This document shows, one piece after another, positions 1 to 7,907 of a DNA stretch of 32,589 nt (position 1 is its first letter; the number at the start of each line of letters is the position of its first letter). This DNA comes from Deltaproteobacteria bacterium (lineage in GTDB: Bacteria > Myxococcota_A > Polyangia > Haliangiales > SHYZ01). The notes beneath the pieces were generated by a model, which saw only the letters and a program-made list of their open reading frames with translations, was not told the origin of the DNA and ran no database searches. The position numbers were made by a program, and so were the translations under genes. Location: contig JACQUZ010000131.1 in NCBI GenBank assembly GCA_016210055.1, positions 1 to 32,589 of the forward strand, read 5' to 3'.

Positions 1-1
1 G

Positions 2-922
2 AGCAATTCAACTTACGACAAGGAGAAGCTCGAGCAGGCAAAGGAGGCGGCGACGGACTGGACGCGGGCGAACGCTGAGAAGATCAAAGAGACGGCCAAG
101 AAAGAGGCGGGCTACAAGGTGAAATCGACCGACATCACCGCGGGTGAAAATGCCATTCTTGTCGTAGAGCCGATGGATAGCAGGAGATATGACAGCAAGC
201 ACTCGGATCCAAAGGACCCATGCCATGGGTCGAACGCGTGCACGGTAGGTAATAAGATCGAGCTTCCGATGCGCACCGTGAACGCGAAGGATGACGACGC
301 GCTCGCAGATATATTGGCGCACGAGGGTATTCACGTCACGCTGAATCACACCAATGACAAGAGGGACAGGCGGGATGACGATCGGGAAATCGGAGACCGT
401 CAGCACAAGGTAACGTGTGCGCTCGGGAAGGGTTGCGATGAAACACGTTATTGCGGGCCCGAAAAGGACTGCAACGAATGCGGACCGGGCACCGCGCAGC
501 GGCGTGCGCTGTGGGCGTGCTTGGGCTTTGACCAGACGACACGCGGGCCGGGCGATGCTGACCGCACGACAACTGTCATCAACCCAGGGCCGGATGCAGT
601 CTCGGATACGGGCGACTCGGTCCTGGGCGCCTGCTTTGGCAATTCGAGCGGCGGGGCAGGCTTCCCCATGGAATGCGCGGCACTGGACTGCTTGGACGGC
701 CAAGTCCCGACGCTAGTCACACAGCAGGGAGTCCAGGTCTGCAAGTGCTCGACTGAAAGCGTTCGTGCAGGCAGGGGCGGAGTGGATACCTGCGCTCAAA
801 TCCAGTGCGGGCCGAATGAGCGGCCGGTGATGACTCCCAATGGGTGCGGCTGTGCTCCTTCCGACGGCGAGGGAACGCGGCCGGTGCGTCCGTCGCCGAC
901 GCCACGTCCGGGTGGGTTCTAG
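2..922 (+). CDS. Putative HExxH metallopeptidase-like protein, Cys-rich C-terminus (5' partial)
   Basis: The frame is open to the left edge, so the gene starts outside the window; a GTG at 119 exists but codons before it read as ordinary Lys/Glu-rich protein (39 residues visible). Counting from 119, an HEGIH sequence at residues 68-72 matches the HExxH zinc-peptidase signature and follows an acidic helix-like stretch (ALADILAHEG). The rest is rich in cysteine (17 Cys over 267 residues, many as CxC or CxnC pairs) and ends in a Pro/Arg/Gly tail, which suggests a secreted, disulfide-bonded protein. A third zinc ligand cannot be assigned. It could be the terminal effector-like domain of a larger secreted protein such as an RHS protein, but nothing visible proves that. 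Its downstream neighbour is convergent. Confidence 0.6.
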   Translation, partial: SNSTYDKEKLEQAKEAATDWTRANAEKIKETAKKEAGYKVKSTDITAGENAILVVEPMDSRRYDSKHSDPKDPCHGSNACTVGNKIELPMRTVNAKDDDALADILAHEGIHVTLNHTNDKRDRRDDDREIGDRQHKVTCALGKGCDETRYCGPEKDCNECGPGTAQRRALWACLGFDQTTRGPGDADRTTTVINPGPDAVSDTGDSVLGACFGNSSGGAGFPMECAALDCLDGQVPTLVTQQGVQVCKCSTESVRAGRGGVDTCAQIQCGPNERPVMTPNGCGCAPSDGEGTRPVRPSPTPRPGGF

Positions 923-957
923 CCAGCTATCCGTCGGCTCTGTCCTGCCCGTAAAGC

Positions 958-988
958 ATTCTCCGACAACAACATTTTTGTGGAGAAT
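958..988. terminator. Hairpin between convergent genes, possible bidirectional terminator
   Basis: ATTCTCC (958-964) pairs perfectly with GGAGAAT (982-988). Inside it, ACAA (966-969) pairs with TTGT (978-981) after one bulged G, leaving an 8-base loop. It sits between the stop codons of two convergent genes, where a shared terminator is expected. There is no clear U-tract on either side, so an intrinsic terminator is only a guess. Confidence 0.35.
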
Positions 989-1027
989 TCGCCTGGTCGA
1001 TAACCTTCCCGCTACCTAGCAGCCCCT

Positions 1028-2266
1028 CTAGTCACTCGCACACGCGAGCGCTGGCCCCGCGTCGGCGCAAATGGGAGCCATGGCGGTGCCCGAGTTCAGG
1101 CACGGCTCGTAGTCGACCCCGCCAAAATGATGGAGCGCGATGACCCGTCCCGTGGACGCGTCGACGATGGGAGATCCTGACGAGCCCCCTTGGCTGTCGC
1201 ATGAGTAGGCCGTCTGGCTGGCGATCGCCGTGCCGCCATAGGTGGCGTTGGTGTCGTCCACGTTGCAGCGTTGCGTGTGGGCGGCGTCTTCCCAGTAGCC
1301 GACCTTTTTCTCGTTTCCCCCGGGGTGCTGGATGAACCAAATCAGGTCACCGATGGACACGGCCTTTGTTGTTGGCACGAGCTCACCCCAGGTGGCCTCG
1401 GGGTTGCCCTGCAACGTGAGGAGCGTGTAGTCGAGCCCACCCTTGCTGCCTCGGCGGTAAAGACTGCTTGTCTTGAGCAGCGTGCCGCCCGCGTAGTCCG
1501 TGGTCGCGGCAAAGGTACTGCCCCCGCAGGTGGTTCGCTGGTAGTTGAACGTGGCCTGCAAGGTGTTCACTTCTTTTTGGCGGCTCAAGCAGTGGTAGTT
1601 GGTCATCAGCGTGCTCGCGGACGAGCCCCGCACGAGCCACCCGGTGCACGCGTACAAGTACGCTCCGCTCACGAACAGGAGCCGTGCCACCGGTCGCTGA
1701 GCCGCATTGAACCCCGACTCCGTCAGGTGGCAAGCCACGTCCTCTCGCCCGTCGCTGCCACAGGTCAGCTCCGGCTCTGGGAAACCGGGAGCGACGCCGT
1801 GCCCCACGGCATCGACGACAAAGCCATGCCCAGGCTTTGGCCCGCCGTGAAGCTCCACCCGCGCCGTGTCGCCCTCCACGGCAAAAGCCCAGACGTCTCC
1901 GGTACCGTGCGGCCCCGTGCCACGGTAGGTCCATGAGCGTGTTCCGTCTCGGCTCGCCACGGTTACGTAGTCCCCCTCGCCGAGGGAGAGCCGACTCAGA
2001 TGGATCCGAAGGAACGTGGCACCAGGCGAGGTGACTTCTTCCGTCCAAACAACAGAGCGCGCGTCGGTTCCTCTGGGGTACGGATGCGGCGTTTCAGTCC
2101 AGAAGGGCTTGACGACCCCAACGAGCACCGGGCCTGGGCTTGCGAGCGCATGGGGTGCCAGCGGGGCCAAGGTACTCCCTGGGATTTCCTCTTCTGGCTC
2201 CCCGGCGCAGCCCAATGCGAAGACGAGGGGCGAGAATAAAGCCAGACCTTTCCACTTGAGGCGCAT
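1028..2266 (-). CDS. Secreted trypsin-fold serine endopeptidase, lipoprotein
   Basis: Predicted extracytoplasmic S1-family protease, 412 residues. The N-terminus (MRLKWKGLALFSPLVFALGC) is a lipoprotein signal with the lipid-accepting Cys at 20, followed by an acidic linker. Residues ~22-165 look like a propeptide. The catalytic part carries His225 in TNYHCLS, Asp279 in LDYTLLTL and Ser363 in GGSSGSP, the layout of lysyl-endopeptidase-like bacterial proteases, plus several Cys for disulfides. The Asp-rich S1 pocket that would fix specificity cannot be read by eye, so Lys specificity is not claimed. The start was chosen because a perfect AAGGAGG lies 7 bases upstream; an ATG 72 bases further upstream is open but lacks a signal peptide at its N-terminus. 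No partner gene is adjacent. Confidence 0.88.
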   Translation of the reverse strand: MRLKWKGLALFSPLVFALGCAGEPEEEIPGSTLAPLAPHALASPGPVLVGVVKPFWTETPHPYPRGTDARSVVWTEEVTSPGATFLRIHLSRLSLGEGDYVTVASRDGTRSWTYRGTGPHGTGDVWAFAVEGDTARVELHGGPKPGHGFVVDAVGHGVAPGFPEPELTCGSDGREDVACHLTESGFNAAQRPVARLLFVSGAYLYACTGWLVRGSSASTLMTNYHCLSRQKEVNTLQATFNYQRTTCGGSTFAATTDYAGGTLLKTSSLYRRGSKGGLDYTLLTLQGNPEATWGELVPTTKAVSIGDLIWFIQHPGGNEKKVGYWEDAAHTQRCNVDDTNATYGGTAIASQTAYSCDSQGGSSGSPIVDASTGRVIALHHFGGVDYEPCLNSGTAMAPICADAGPALACASD

Positions 2267-2273
2267 GCACGTC

Positions 2274-2280
2274 CCTCCTT
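2274..2280 (-). promoter_or_regulatory. Strong Shine-Dalgarno deciding the protease start
   Basis: Read on the minus strand, AAGGAGG is followed by 7 bases and then ATG at 2266. It rules in the shorter protein that begins with a lipoprotein signal and argues against the in-frame ATG at 2338. Confidence 0.85.
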
Positions 2281-2354
2281 GCGCCTGCGGGCGCTGGAAG
2301 ACGGATCGATCAAGGGATGTGCCAGTCGGCGCGCGCACTCGCGCACCTGGATGG

Positions 2355-4229
2355 CTACGCCTCGCTCACCTTCTCCAAGAACTTGGCCTTGAGCAGCTTT
2401 TCCCCATGGCCTGGGAAGAACGCTCCGATTGTATCCCCCACCACGCGCATGACCTCGCCCTCGCCCCAGACGGGATGCCGAACGACATCTCCAGTGGCGA
2501 ACGTGGCACGCCGTGGGAAAAGTGCCGCCGCGCGCTCAATCTTGAGGGCCCGGGCGCGGCTCAGGCGTGCTCGCCTTCGGGAAATGGCTTGCTCGAGGAG
2601 TGCCCGTCGCTCCTGCGACAAGGCTTCTGGCTTCGGCACGTGCGCAGGGGCGGGAATCGGCATGGCGGCCTGCCTCATGCGGTGCGATTCGGCAGCAGCC
2701 TCGGCCTCGGCGCGTGCCTCGGCTTCCTCGCGGGAGCGCGCGCAGTTGTCGCACGTGCCGCATGGCTCGGCAGCGTCCTCGGCATAGCCGAAATAGGCGA
2801 AAAGGAGCTTGTTCCGGCAGAGGTGGGACTGGGCGTACCGCAGCATGGACTCGAGGCGGGCGCGGTCCTGGGCCCGTTTCTGCTCGTAGCGCGATGCCGC
2901 GCGCGCGAGGGCCTCCAAGTCGGGCGGCGTGTCTCCGAGGGGCGCAAAGAAAGCGCCCCCCACCTCGCGCGCATAGCCCGCGTCTTTCAGGAAGCTCAGC
3001 ACGACCCTGGTCTTCTTCGCAGGCACGTCCGCCGCCTCAGCGATCTGCTTGAGCGCGGGGAACACGCCCATCGGCGCTGCCAGCTTGCGGAGCGTTTCGG
3101 ACACCGCCTTGGTCTGCTCTGGCGTCGGATAGCGCCCGCCAAGAAAGAAGCTCTGGATTCGCTTGTCGTCTGGTTGGTACAGGAGGACGCAATGGGCGGA
3201 CTTTCCGTCGCGTCCCGCACGTCCCGCCTCCTGGTAGTACGCTTCGAGGGAGCCCGGGAAGTTGTAGTGGATGACGAACCGGATGTCCCCCTTGTCGACC
3301 CCGAGCCCGAACGCATTGGTCGCCACCATCACCCGCGGCTCGCCGCGCTCCATGAACGCGGCCTGGGCGTTCTCCCGCTCGCGAGCGCGCATTCGGCCAT
3401 GGTACTTGCCTGTGTCGATTCCGTTCTTCTTGAGGAACCCGGCGATCTCCTCGACGTTCTTGACGGTGGCGGCGTAGATAATCCCGCAGCCCTGCATTTT
3501 CTGGAGCAGGCGCACGAGCACTGCGCGCTTCTTTCGCTCCGCCTGCGCCCGCACCACGTGATAGCGCAGGTTGGGGCGTTGGAGCCCGACGTCGACCACG
3601 GCAGCGTCCGGAACGCCGAGCTGCGCCAGGATGTCGTCCTTCACGCGTGGCGGGGCCGTCGCCGTGAGCGCAAGGACCGTCGGATGGCCAACGGCGTTCA
3701 CGGCTTCACCGAGGCCGAGGTATGCCGGACGAAAATCATGCCCCCATTGCGAGATGCAGTGCGCCTCGTCGACCACGAGCAGGGCGACCTTGACTCGGGC
3801 GAGGGAGGTGCGGAATGACTGATCGCTCAGTCGTTCTGGCGTCACGTAAGCGATGCAAGGGCGGCCTTGCGTGAGTCGCGACAGCGCTGCTTGCTCCTCC
3901 TTGGGACCAAGGGTGGAGTCCAGTCGGATGACCTCCACGCCGAACGCCTCGAGCTTGTCGTGCTGGTCCTTCATGAGGGCAATCAGTGGCGAAACCACGA
4001 GCGTGGTTCCGGGAAGCTCGAGTGCGGGGAGCTGGTAGCACAGGGACTTTCCGGCACCCGTGGGCATGATGGTGAGGGTGTCTCGCCCCGCCAGGACATT
4101 CCGAATCGTGAGCTCCTGGCCGGGACGAAAGGCCTGGATTCCAAAACGTGCGCTCGCCTTTTCGAGGAGAGACTTACGCCGCGCGTCCTGAGAACGCGCG
4201 CTCGTGTCCGGGTCCTGATGTTCGAGCAT
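2355..4229 (-). CDS. recQ: RecQ-family ATP-dependent DNA helicase with DUF3553-like tail
   Basis: Superfamily 2 3'-5' DNA helicase for recombination and replication-fork repair, 624 residues. Seen: RecQ motif 0 (FGIQAFRPGQ, ~29-38), Walker A TGAGKS (57-62), DEAH (154-157), the aromatic-rich loop SQWGHDFRP, and motif VI QEAGRAGRDG (~333-342). Four zinc ligands follow at Cys471, 490, 493 and 496 (CGTCDNC). Oddly, a winged-helix-like segment (~380-430) precedes the zinc site. After it come an Ala/Glu linker (~500-525) and a final ~44 residues (DVVRHPVWGEGEVMRVVGD...) that resemble the DUF3553 or UvrD-C-terminal SH3/Tudor-like module. I see no HRDC domain. The start is uncertain: Met at 4316 and 4424 are in frame, but 4424 would run into asd. 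It is divergent from asd. Confidence 0.88.
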   Translation of the reverse strand: MLEHQDPDTSARSQDARRKSLLEKASARFGIQAFRPGQELTIRNVLAGRDTLTIMPTGAGKSLCYQLPALELPGTTLVVSPLIALMKDQHDKLEAFGVEVIRLDSTLGPKEEQAALSRLTQGRPCIAYVTPERLSDQSFRTSLARVKVALLVVDEAHCISQWGHDFRPAYLGLGEAVNAVGHPTVLALTATAPPRVKDDILAQLGVPDAAVVDVGLQRPNLRYHVVRAQAERKKRAVLVRLLQKMQGCGIIYAATVKNVEEIAGFLKKNGIDTGKYHGRMRARERENAQAAFMERGEPRVMVATNAFGLGVDKGDIRFVIHYNFPGSLEAYYQEAGRAGRDGKSAHCVLLYQPDDKRIQSFFLGGRYPTPEQTKAVSETLRKLAAPMGVFPALKQIAEAADVPAKKTRVVLSFLKDAGYAREVGGAFFAPLGDTPPDLEALARAASRYEQKRAQDRARLESMLRYAQSHLCRNKLLFAYFGYAEDAAEPCGTCDNCARSREEAEARAEAEAAAESHRMRQAAMPIPAPAHVPKPEALSQERRALLEQAISRRRARLSRARALKIERAAALFPRRATFATGDVVRHPVWGEGEVMRVVGDTIGAFFPGHGEKLLKAKFLEKVSEA

Positions 4230-4343
4230 GAGGGGCGAATCGTGGCGCAACGCGGCGTAGGTTGCAAGTGGGGGTTTTCGCCATCCTCCGCCCCTTGACG
4301 ACCGAACAGCAACCATGCACAGATTCCGGGCGGAGGCTAGATT

Positions 4344-5429
4344 ATGGGCCATAAGATTCCCGTCGCGGTAGTCGGTGCAACTGGGTTGGCCGGACAGCAG
4401 TTCCTCGCCGCGCTGGCGCGGCATCCGGTGTTCGAGGTCGCCAAGCTCGCCGCTTCGTCGCGTTCAGCGGGCAAGTCCTACCAGGATGCGATTCGCGAGG
4501 CTTCGGGGCAGGTCAAGTGGTATGCGAGCGGCAGCCTGGATTCACGAATGGCGTCGCTCGTCGTCGAGGAGGCTTCGGCCCTCGACGTGTCGGGAATGGG
4601 CGCGGTGTTCTCGGCCCTCGAAAGCGAGCCGGCCCGGGAGCTCGAGCCGCGGTACGCGGCTCACGCCCCGGTGATCTCCACTGCGTCGGCGTACCGCTAC
4701 GAAGCCGATGTGCCGATCCTTATCCCTGGCGTGAACTTGGACCATGCGAAGCTCATCGAGGTGCAGCGGCAAAACCGGGGCTGGAAGGGATTCATCACGC
4801 CGAATCCGAATTGCACGACGACCGGCCTGGCCATCACCCTGGCGCCACTCCATGAACGCTTCGGGGTCAAGCGCGTGTTCATGACGTCCATGCAGGCCTG
4901 CTCGGGTGCCGGCCGATCACCCGGGGTGATTGGCCTGGACATCATCGACAACGTGATCCCCTACATCGCCAAGGAAGAGGAGAAGGTCGAGAAGGAGACC
5001 CGCAAGATCCTCGGTACCCTCGACGGCGCTGGAATCAAGCCAGCCTCCTTCGTCGTCTCGTGCACCTGCACCCGCGTGCCCGTCCTCGAAGGCCACACCG
5101 AGGCTGTTTTCGTGGAGCTCGGACAGCCTGCGACCGAAGAGGAGATCAAAGGTGCGTGGCGCGAGTTCGGTGCTGCCGTGGCCGCGCGGCGCTACCCGTC
5201 GTCGCCAGAACACCTGATCCATGTCCATGAAGACCCCTTCCGTCCGCAGCCGCGCCTCGACAGGGACAACGAGGACGGCATGGCCACCACCGTCGGTCGC
5301 CTCCGTCGCGACGAAGCCCTAACCAATGGTTGGAAATACCTCCTCGTCTCGCACAACACCAAGATGGGTGCTGCCAAGGGAGCCCTGCTCGTGGCGGAAT
5401 ACTTGGCCGAAAAGGGGTATATCGGATAA
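4344..5429 (+). CDS. asd: Aspartate-semialdehyde dehydrogenase
   Basis: Catalyses NADPH-dependent reduction of aspartyl-4-phosphate to aspartate-4-semialdehyde, the branch point to lysine/diaminopimelate, threonine and methionine; cytoplasmic. The 361-residue protein has the N-terminal dinucleotide-binding loop GATGLAGQ (11-18), the catalytic Cys157 in TPNPNCTTT and the base His251 in VPVLEGHTEAVF. The PNPNCTTT context and overall length fit the archaeal/fungal-like ASADH subgroup, which some bacteria carry, rather than the E. coli form. GGAGG lies 7 bases before the ATG. The gene stands alone, divergent from recQ with 114 bases between the chosen starts, and is followed by a hairpin-plus-T terminator inside the convergent gene. 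Symbol given by function. Confidence 0.95.
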   Translation: MGHKIPVAVVGATGLAGQQFLAALARHPVFEVAKLAASSRSAGKSYQDAIREASGQVKWYASGSLDSRMASLVVEEASALDVSGMGAVFSALESEPARELEPRYAAHAPVISTASAYRYEADVPILIPGVNLDHAKLIEVQRQNRGWKGFITPNPNCTTTGLAITLAPLHERFGVKRVFMTSMQACSGAGRSPGVIGLDIIDNVIPYIAKEEEKVEKETRKILGTLDGAGIKPASFVVSCTCTRVPVLEGHTEAVFVELGQPATEEEIKGAWREFGAAVAARRYPSSPEHLIHVHEDPFRPQPRLDRDNEDGMATTVGRLRRDEALTNGWKYLLVSHNTKMGAAKGALLVAEYLAEKGYIG

Positions 5430-5462
5430 CCGGTTCTCCTCGCCCGACTCCTCACGTCGCTC

Positions 5463-6707
5463 TCACTTCGTCGTGCACGCGCCCGTCTGGAACAAGCAGG
5501 CGGGCGTTTCTCCCAGGGGAAGCCTGGGTGTCGTCATGCACGTGACGCCCGCCAGGGCAGGGCTCTTGCAGCGGATGATGATTCGCGCGTTCCTGTAGTC
5601 GACATCGGCGACCAGGTGCGCGAGCAGGCTAGCACCCATGAGACCGTCGACATCCGCGACATCCGGTCGCATCTCGTTGCGCAGGCCCTGGATGTACTTC
5701 TCGTCGTTTCTCATCACGGCTACGGGAAATCCCATTCCGTCGGCCAGAGAGAGCTCGACAATTGCTCCGGCCGAGCATGCGGGTGATCCATTTTCGCACG
5801 AGCAGCGGAAGCTCGAGCCCTCGCAGGCGTTGCACCTCATGAGGCGGGTCACGTGGAGCTCCTGGCACGGGCTTCGCGACTCCGACTCGTCGGCGGCCAG
5901 CGCGATGCGGTCGAGGCTCGTGACATGGACAAGGACGGGCGCGTTGCTCCCAGGCAGGAATAGAGGCGTGTCGAACGTGATCTCGGCCTCGCGGCCGAGA
6001 AACCGCTCGTAGGCGTTTTCGGTGAGGACAGTCGGATAGACGCCGCTCGCCACGACGAGCAGCGCGTCCCCTTCTGGGGGCTCGCACGCGATGCTCGGCC
6101 TGGCCGTGCAGTCCACGGTCGTGGCCTCTCGTTCCAGGCACGCTCCCACCAGCATGCGACTCGGGGGGAACTTGACGATTCCCCCTCCCAGCTCGAAGTC
6201 GCCTCCTCCTCGGGGAGTCGACGGGAGTAGTGCATGGCAGGCGTTGTGAAAGGATTCGCTCGACCCTCCGATGTCTGGGAAGAGGAACATCCTACTTCGC
6301 GACAAGTCGAGCCTCAGCGCAAGGCGTGAAAGGAGGTCACCGCCGACGACCCCTGAGAGCGCGGTCGGGACCCCCATGCCGACGCCCGCCAGCTTGGCGA
6401 AAATGGGCGTCGCGTCCAGGAAGCGAGCACGGGGAACCGGACGCTCACCATCGATGCCCGCCAGTGTCAACGTGACGAGCTCACGTGCGAGGGAGGGCTT
6501 TGCCCCATCCTCCATGAGTGTAATGGGCGCGGCCGTATCAATGACCACTTTCACGAAGCCCCCATCACCTGCACTGGCCATGGCGAGGGGCACTCCCGCG
6601 TCCAGCTGGAGCATGATCGGGAACGGGTCGATCACGAGGTTGTCGTCGTCGCAGCCAAGACCTGTGAGCGCCATCACAGGGAGCAAGAGACGGAAAAGCC
6701 AATGCAC
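5463..6707 (-). CDS. Predicted lipoprotein with retropepsin/aspartic-protease-like fold
   Basis: A 414-residue protein from a GTG start. The first 19 residues are a short basic/hydrophobic signal ending LTGLGC, so Cys19 is the probable lipid anchor and the mature protein begins with Asp residues. Residues ~51-64 (FVKVVIDTAAPITLM) match the first lobe of clan AA aspartic proteases, with DTA in place of the usual DTG. Further on, SGVVGGDLLSRLALRLDL resembles the IGxDFL-type strand that follows the active site. A second, similar strand pair occurs near the C-terminus (DGLMGASLLAHLVADVDY) without a second DTG, so a homodimeric enzyme or an inactive fold are both possible. A Cys cluster (CxCxnC) lies in the second half. 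The start codon is weakly supported; no good SD is seen. Confidence 0.6.
   Translation of the reverse strand: MHWLFRLLLPVMALTGLGCDDDNLVIDPFPIMLQLDAGVPLAMASAGDGGFVKVVIDTAAPITLMEDGAKPSLARELVTLTLAGIDGERPVPRARFLDATPIFAKLAGVGMGVPTALSGVVGGDLLSRLALRLDLSRSRMFLFPDIGGSSESFHNACHALLPSTPRGGGDFELGGGIVKFPPSRMLVGACLEREATTVDCTARPSIACEPPEGDALLVVASGVYPTVLTENAYERFLGREAEITFDTPLFLPGSNAPVLVHVTSLDRIALAADESESRSPCQELHVTRLMRCNACEGSSFRCSCENGSPACSAGAIVELSLADGMGFPVAVMRNDEKYIQGLRNEMRPDVADVDGLMGASLLAHLVADVDYRNARIIIRCKSPALAGVTCMTTPRLPLGETPACLFQTGACTTK
5480..5512 (+). terminator. Intrinsic-like terminator for asd, lying inside the convergent gene
   Basis: CGCCCGTCT (5480-5488) pairs with AGGCGGGCG (5498-5506) with one G-U pair over 9 bp, with a 9-base loop, followed directly by TTT. 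It begins 50 bases after the asd stop and falls in the last codons of the opposite-strand lipoprotein gene, so the terminator and that coding sequence share the DNA. Confidence 0.55.
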
Positions 6708-6892
6708 GCCATAGGGTACCCCATTCGAGTGGAAGCAAGGGTGCCAGTCGAATGCGCGTGGACACGGCCCATGCGGGACCCGCGGCGCCATGGCGGGGCC
6801 AGAACCCCCGGCCCGACGCACTGGATCTCTGCGGAACAACAGGGGTCTTGCCCGTCGCGGCCCGTGGCACCGCGCTTGCGTTACCCGTGCTC
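6708..6892. other. Divergent intergenic region
   Basis: 185 bases lie between the two divergent starts chosen here. A frame continuing that of the downstream zinc-ribbon gene is open from an ATG at 6752, but its residues look like low-complexity filler. I see no convincing promoter hexamers or repeats. Confidence 0.4.
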
Positions 6893-7258
6893 ATGATGGC
6901 GGTCTGCACCCAATGCCAGGTCGTCGCGGTTCACGCCCCTTGGGGAGGCTGCCCCCTGTGCGGAGGAGCCCTTATCCAGAGCCTTCAACCCACGGCGATC
7001 ATGAAGGCAGACGTCGACAAGCTCTTCCGCTTGGGCGCGTCCCTGCTCCCTCTACCTGGGGTCAGCCCGGAACCAAGGCAAGCACAGCTCATGGCCATGA
7101 AGCGGCGCGAGCGCATTCGCCAGAAACAGCTCTCTGAGAAGCTCCAGGAGAAGCGCAACCGTCGTCGCCGCCGCTTGCGCTTGGTGGTGGGCGAGATCTG
7201 TGCTGCGTCGGCGGTCGTGGTGCTGCTCCTCATGCTTCGTGTCTTCGGCGCGCTGTAG
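6893..7258 (+). CDS. Small zinc-ribbon protein with C-terminal membrane anchor
   Basis: A 121-residue protein of unknown function. Cys5/Cys8 (CTQC) and Cys20/Cys23 (CPLC) form a typical zinc-ribbon pair close to the N-terminus. A charged, probably helical middle rich in Lys, Arg, Glu and Gln follows (~65-90), then five consecutive arginines, and one hydrophobic helix (~100-118) that would anchor it in the inner membrane with the ribbon in the cytoplasm. The start was chosen as the tandem ATG just before the ribbon; an in-frame ATG at 6752 would add 47 residues that look non-coding. No SD is visible at either, so the start is uncertain. It precedes a lipoprotein gene with its own promoter-like site. 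Confidence 0.6.
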   Translation: MMAVCTQCQVVAVHAPWGGCPLCGGALIQSLQPTAIMKADVDKLFRLGASLLPLPGVSPEPRQAQLMAMKRRERIRQKQLSEKLQEKRNRRRRRLRLVVGEICAASAVVVLLLMLRVFGAL

Positions 7259-7289
7259 GTCATTCCCTTGGAATTGCGAGCAGCCGCAC

Positions 7290-7319
7290 TTCACCTTTCC
7301 TTCTTCATTGACGTATAGT
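7290..7319 (+). promoter_or_regulatory. Possible sigma-70-like promoter
   Basis: TTCACC (7290-7295), an 18-base spacer and TATAGT (7314-7319, five of six to consensus) lie 67 bases before the lipoprotein start. This is sequence resemblance only. Confidence 0.35.
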
Positions 7320-7386
7320 GGTGGTCCATTAGCTCTGGGTCGTCCCAGCGTCCGGGCAAGGGTAAGGGAAAGGAAAAGGAAAAATC

Positions 7387-7839
7387 ATGATTCGCATTCG
7401 CTTGGATAGTTGTGGTGTCGCCGTCGGCCTCATGCTCCTCGTCGGTTGTGCAGGCACCCGCTACGTGCAACGGTCCCAAACAGGTGGGACCATCGCGATC
7501 ACCGGGGTGTACGACAAGTCCATGGATCTGGCCCGCAAGCAAATGGAACAGCATTGCCAGGGTCCGTACACCGTGTTGGAGGAGGGTGAAGTGATCGTCG
7601 GCGAGGAGACGCATGCCTCTGCTGAGACCAAGCAGCAGAAGAGCGGCGCGGTGACGACCAACGCGGGCACGACGACCACGCAGAAGACCGAGTGGCGCGT
7701 GACGTACGCGTGCGGCTACGCCCAGCCCGCAGGAGCCCCAGCCCCAGCCCAGGCGCCAGTGCAGGAAGCCCCAGCCGCGTATCCCGCAGTCCCAGCGCAG
7801 CCCGCGCCCGCCCCTGCGCCGGGCACTCCAGGGAATTGA
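7387..7839 (+). CDS. Small lipoprotein with Pro/Ala-rich tail
   Basis: A 150-residue protein not matched to a named family. The N-terminus (MIRIRLDSCGVAVGLMLLVG, then Cys21) is a lipoprotein signal with lipobox LVGC. A short globular part (~25-75) includes TGGTIAITGVYDKSMDLA and two Cys (His-Cys at ~56 and Ala-Cys at ~109). Next comes a Thr/Gln/Lys-rich linker, then a tail from ~111 made almost entirely of Pro, Ala, Gln and Gly (repeated PAPA/PVQ units), likely an extended spacer to the cell wall or outer membrane. The leader just before the ATG is a run of purines (AAGGAAAAGGAAAAATC), which supplies the ribosome site. Probably monocistronic. Confidence 0.7.
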   Translation: MIRIRLDSCGVAVGLMLLVGCAGTRYVQRSQTGGTIAITGVYDKSMDLARKQMEQHCQGPYTVLEEGEVIVGEETHASAETKQQKSGAVTTNAGTTTTQKTEWRVTYACGYAQPAGAPAPAQAPVQEAPAAYPAVPAQPAPAPAPGTPGN

Positions 7840-7907
7840 GCTTCTAGCACTGCTAGCCAGCGCGATATTGCAAGTCGCCCGGAGGTGGTACACCTAATCG
7901 TACCGCC

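Noticed and set aside
2016..3818. A 600-codon open frame on the plus strand
   Set aside because: It is antisense to recQ and the serine protease, shows no recognisable motif, and is the usual long shadow frame of GC-rich coding DNA.
7844..7856. CTAGC-ACT-GCTAG palindrome after the lipoprotein gene
   Set aside because: A stem of 5 bp with a 3-base loop and no T-run is too weak to call a terminator.
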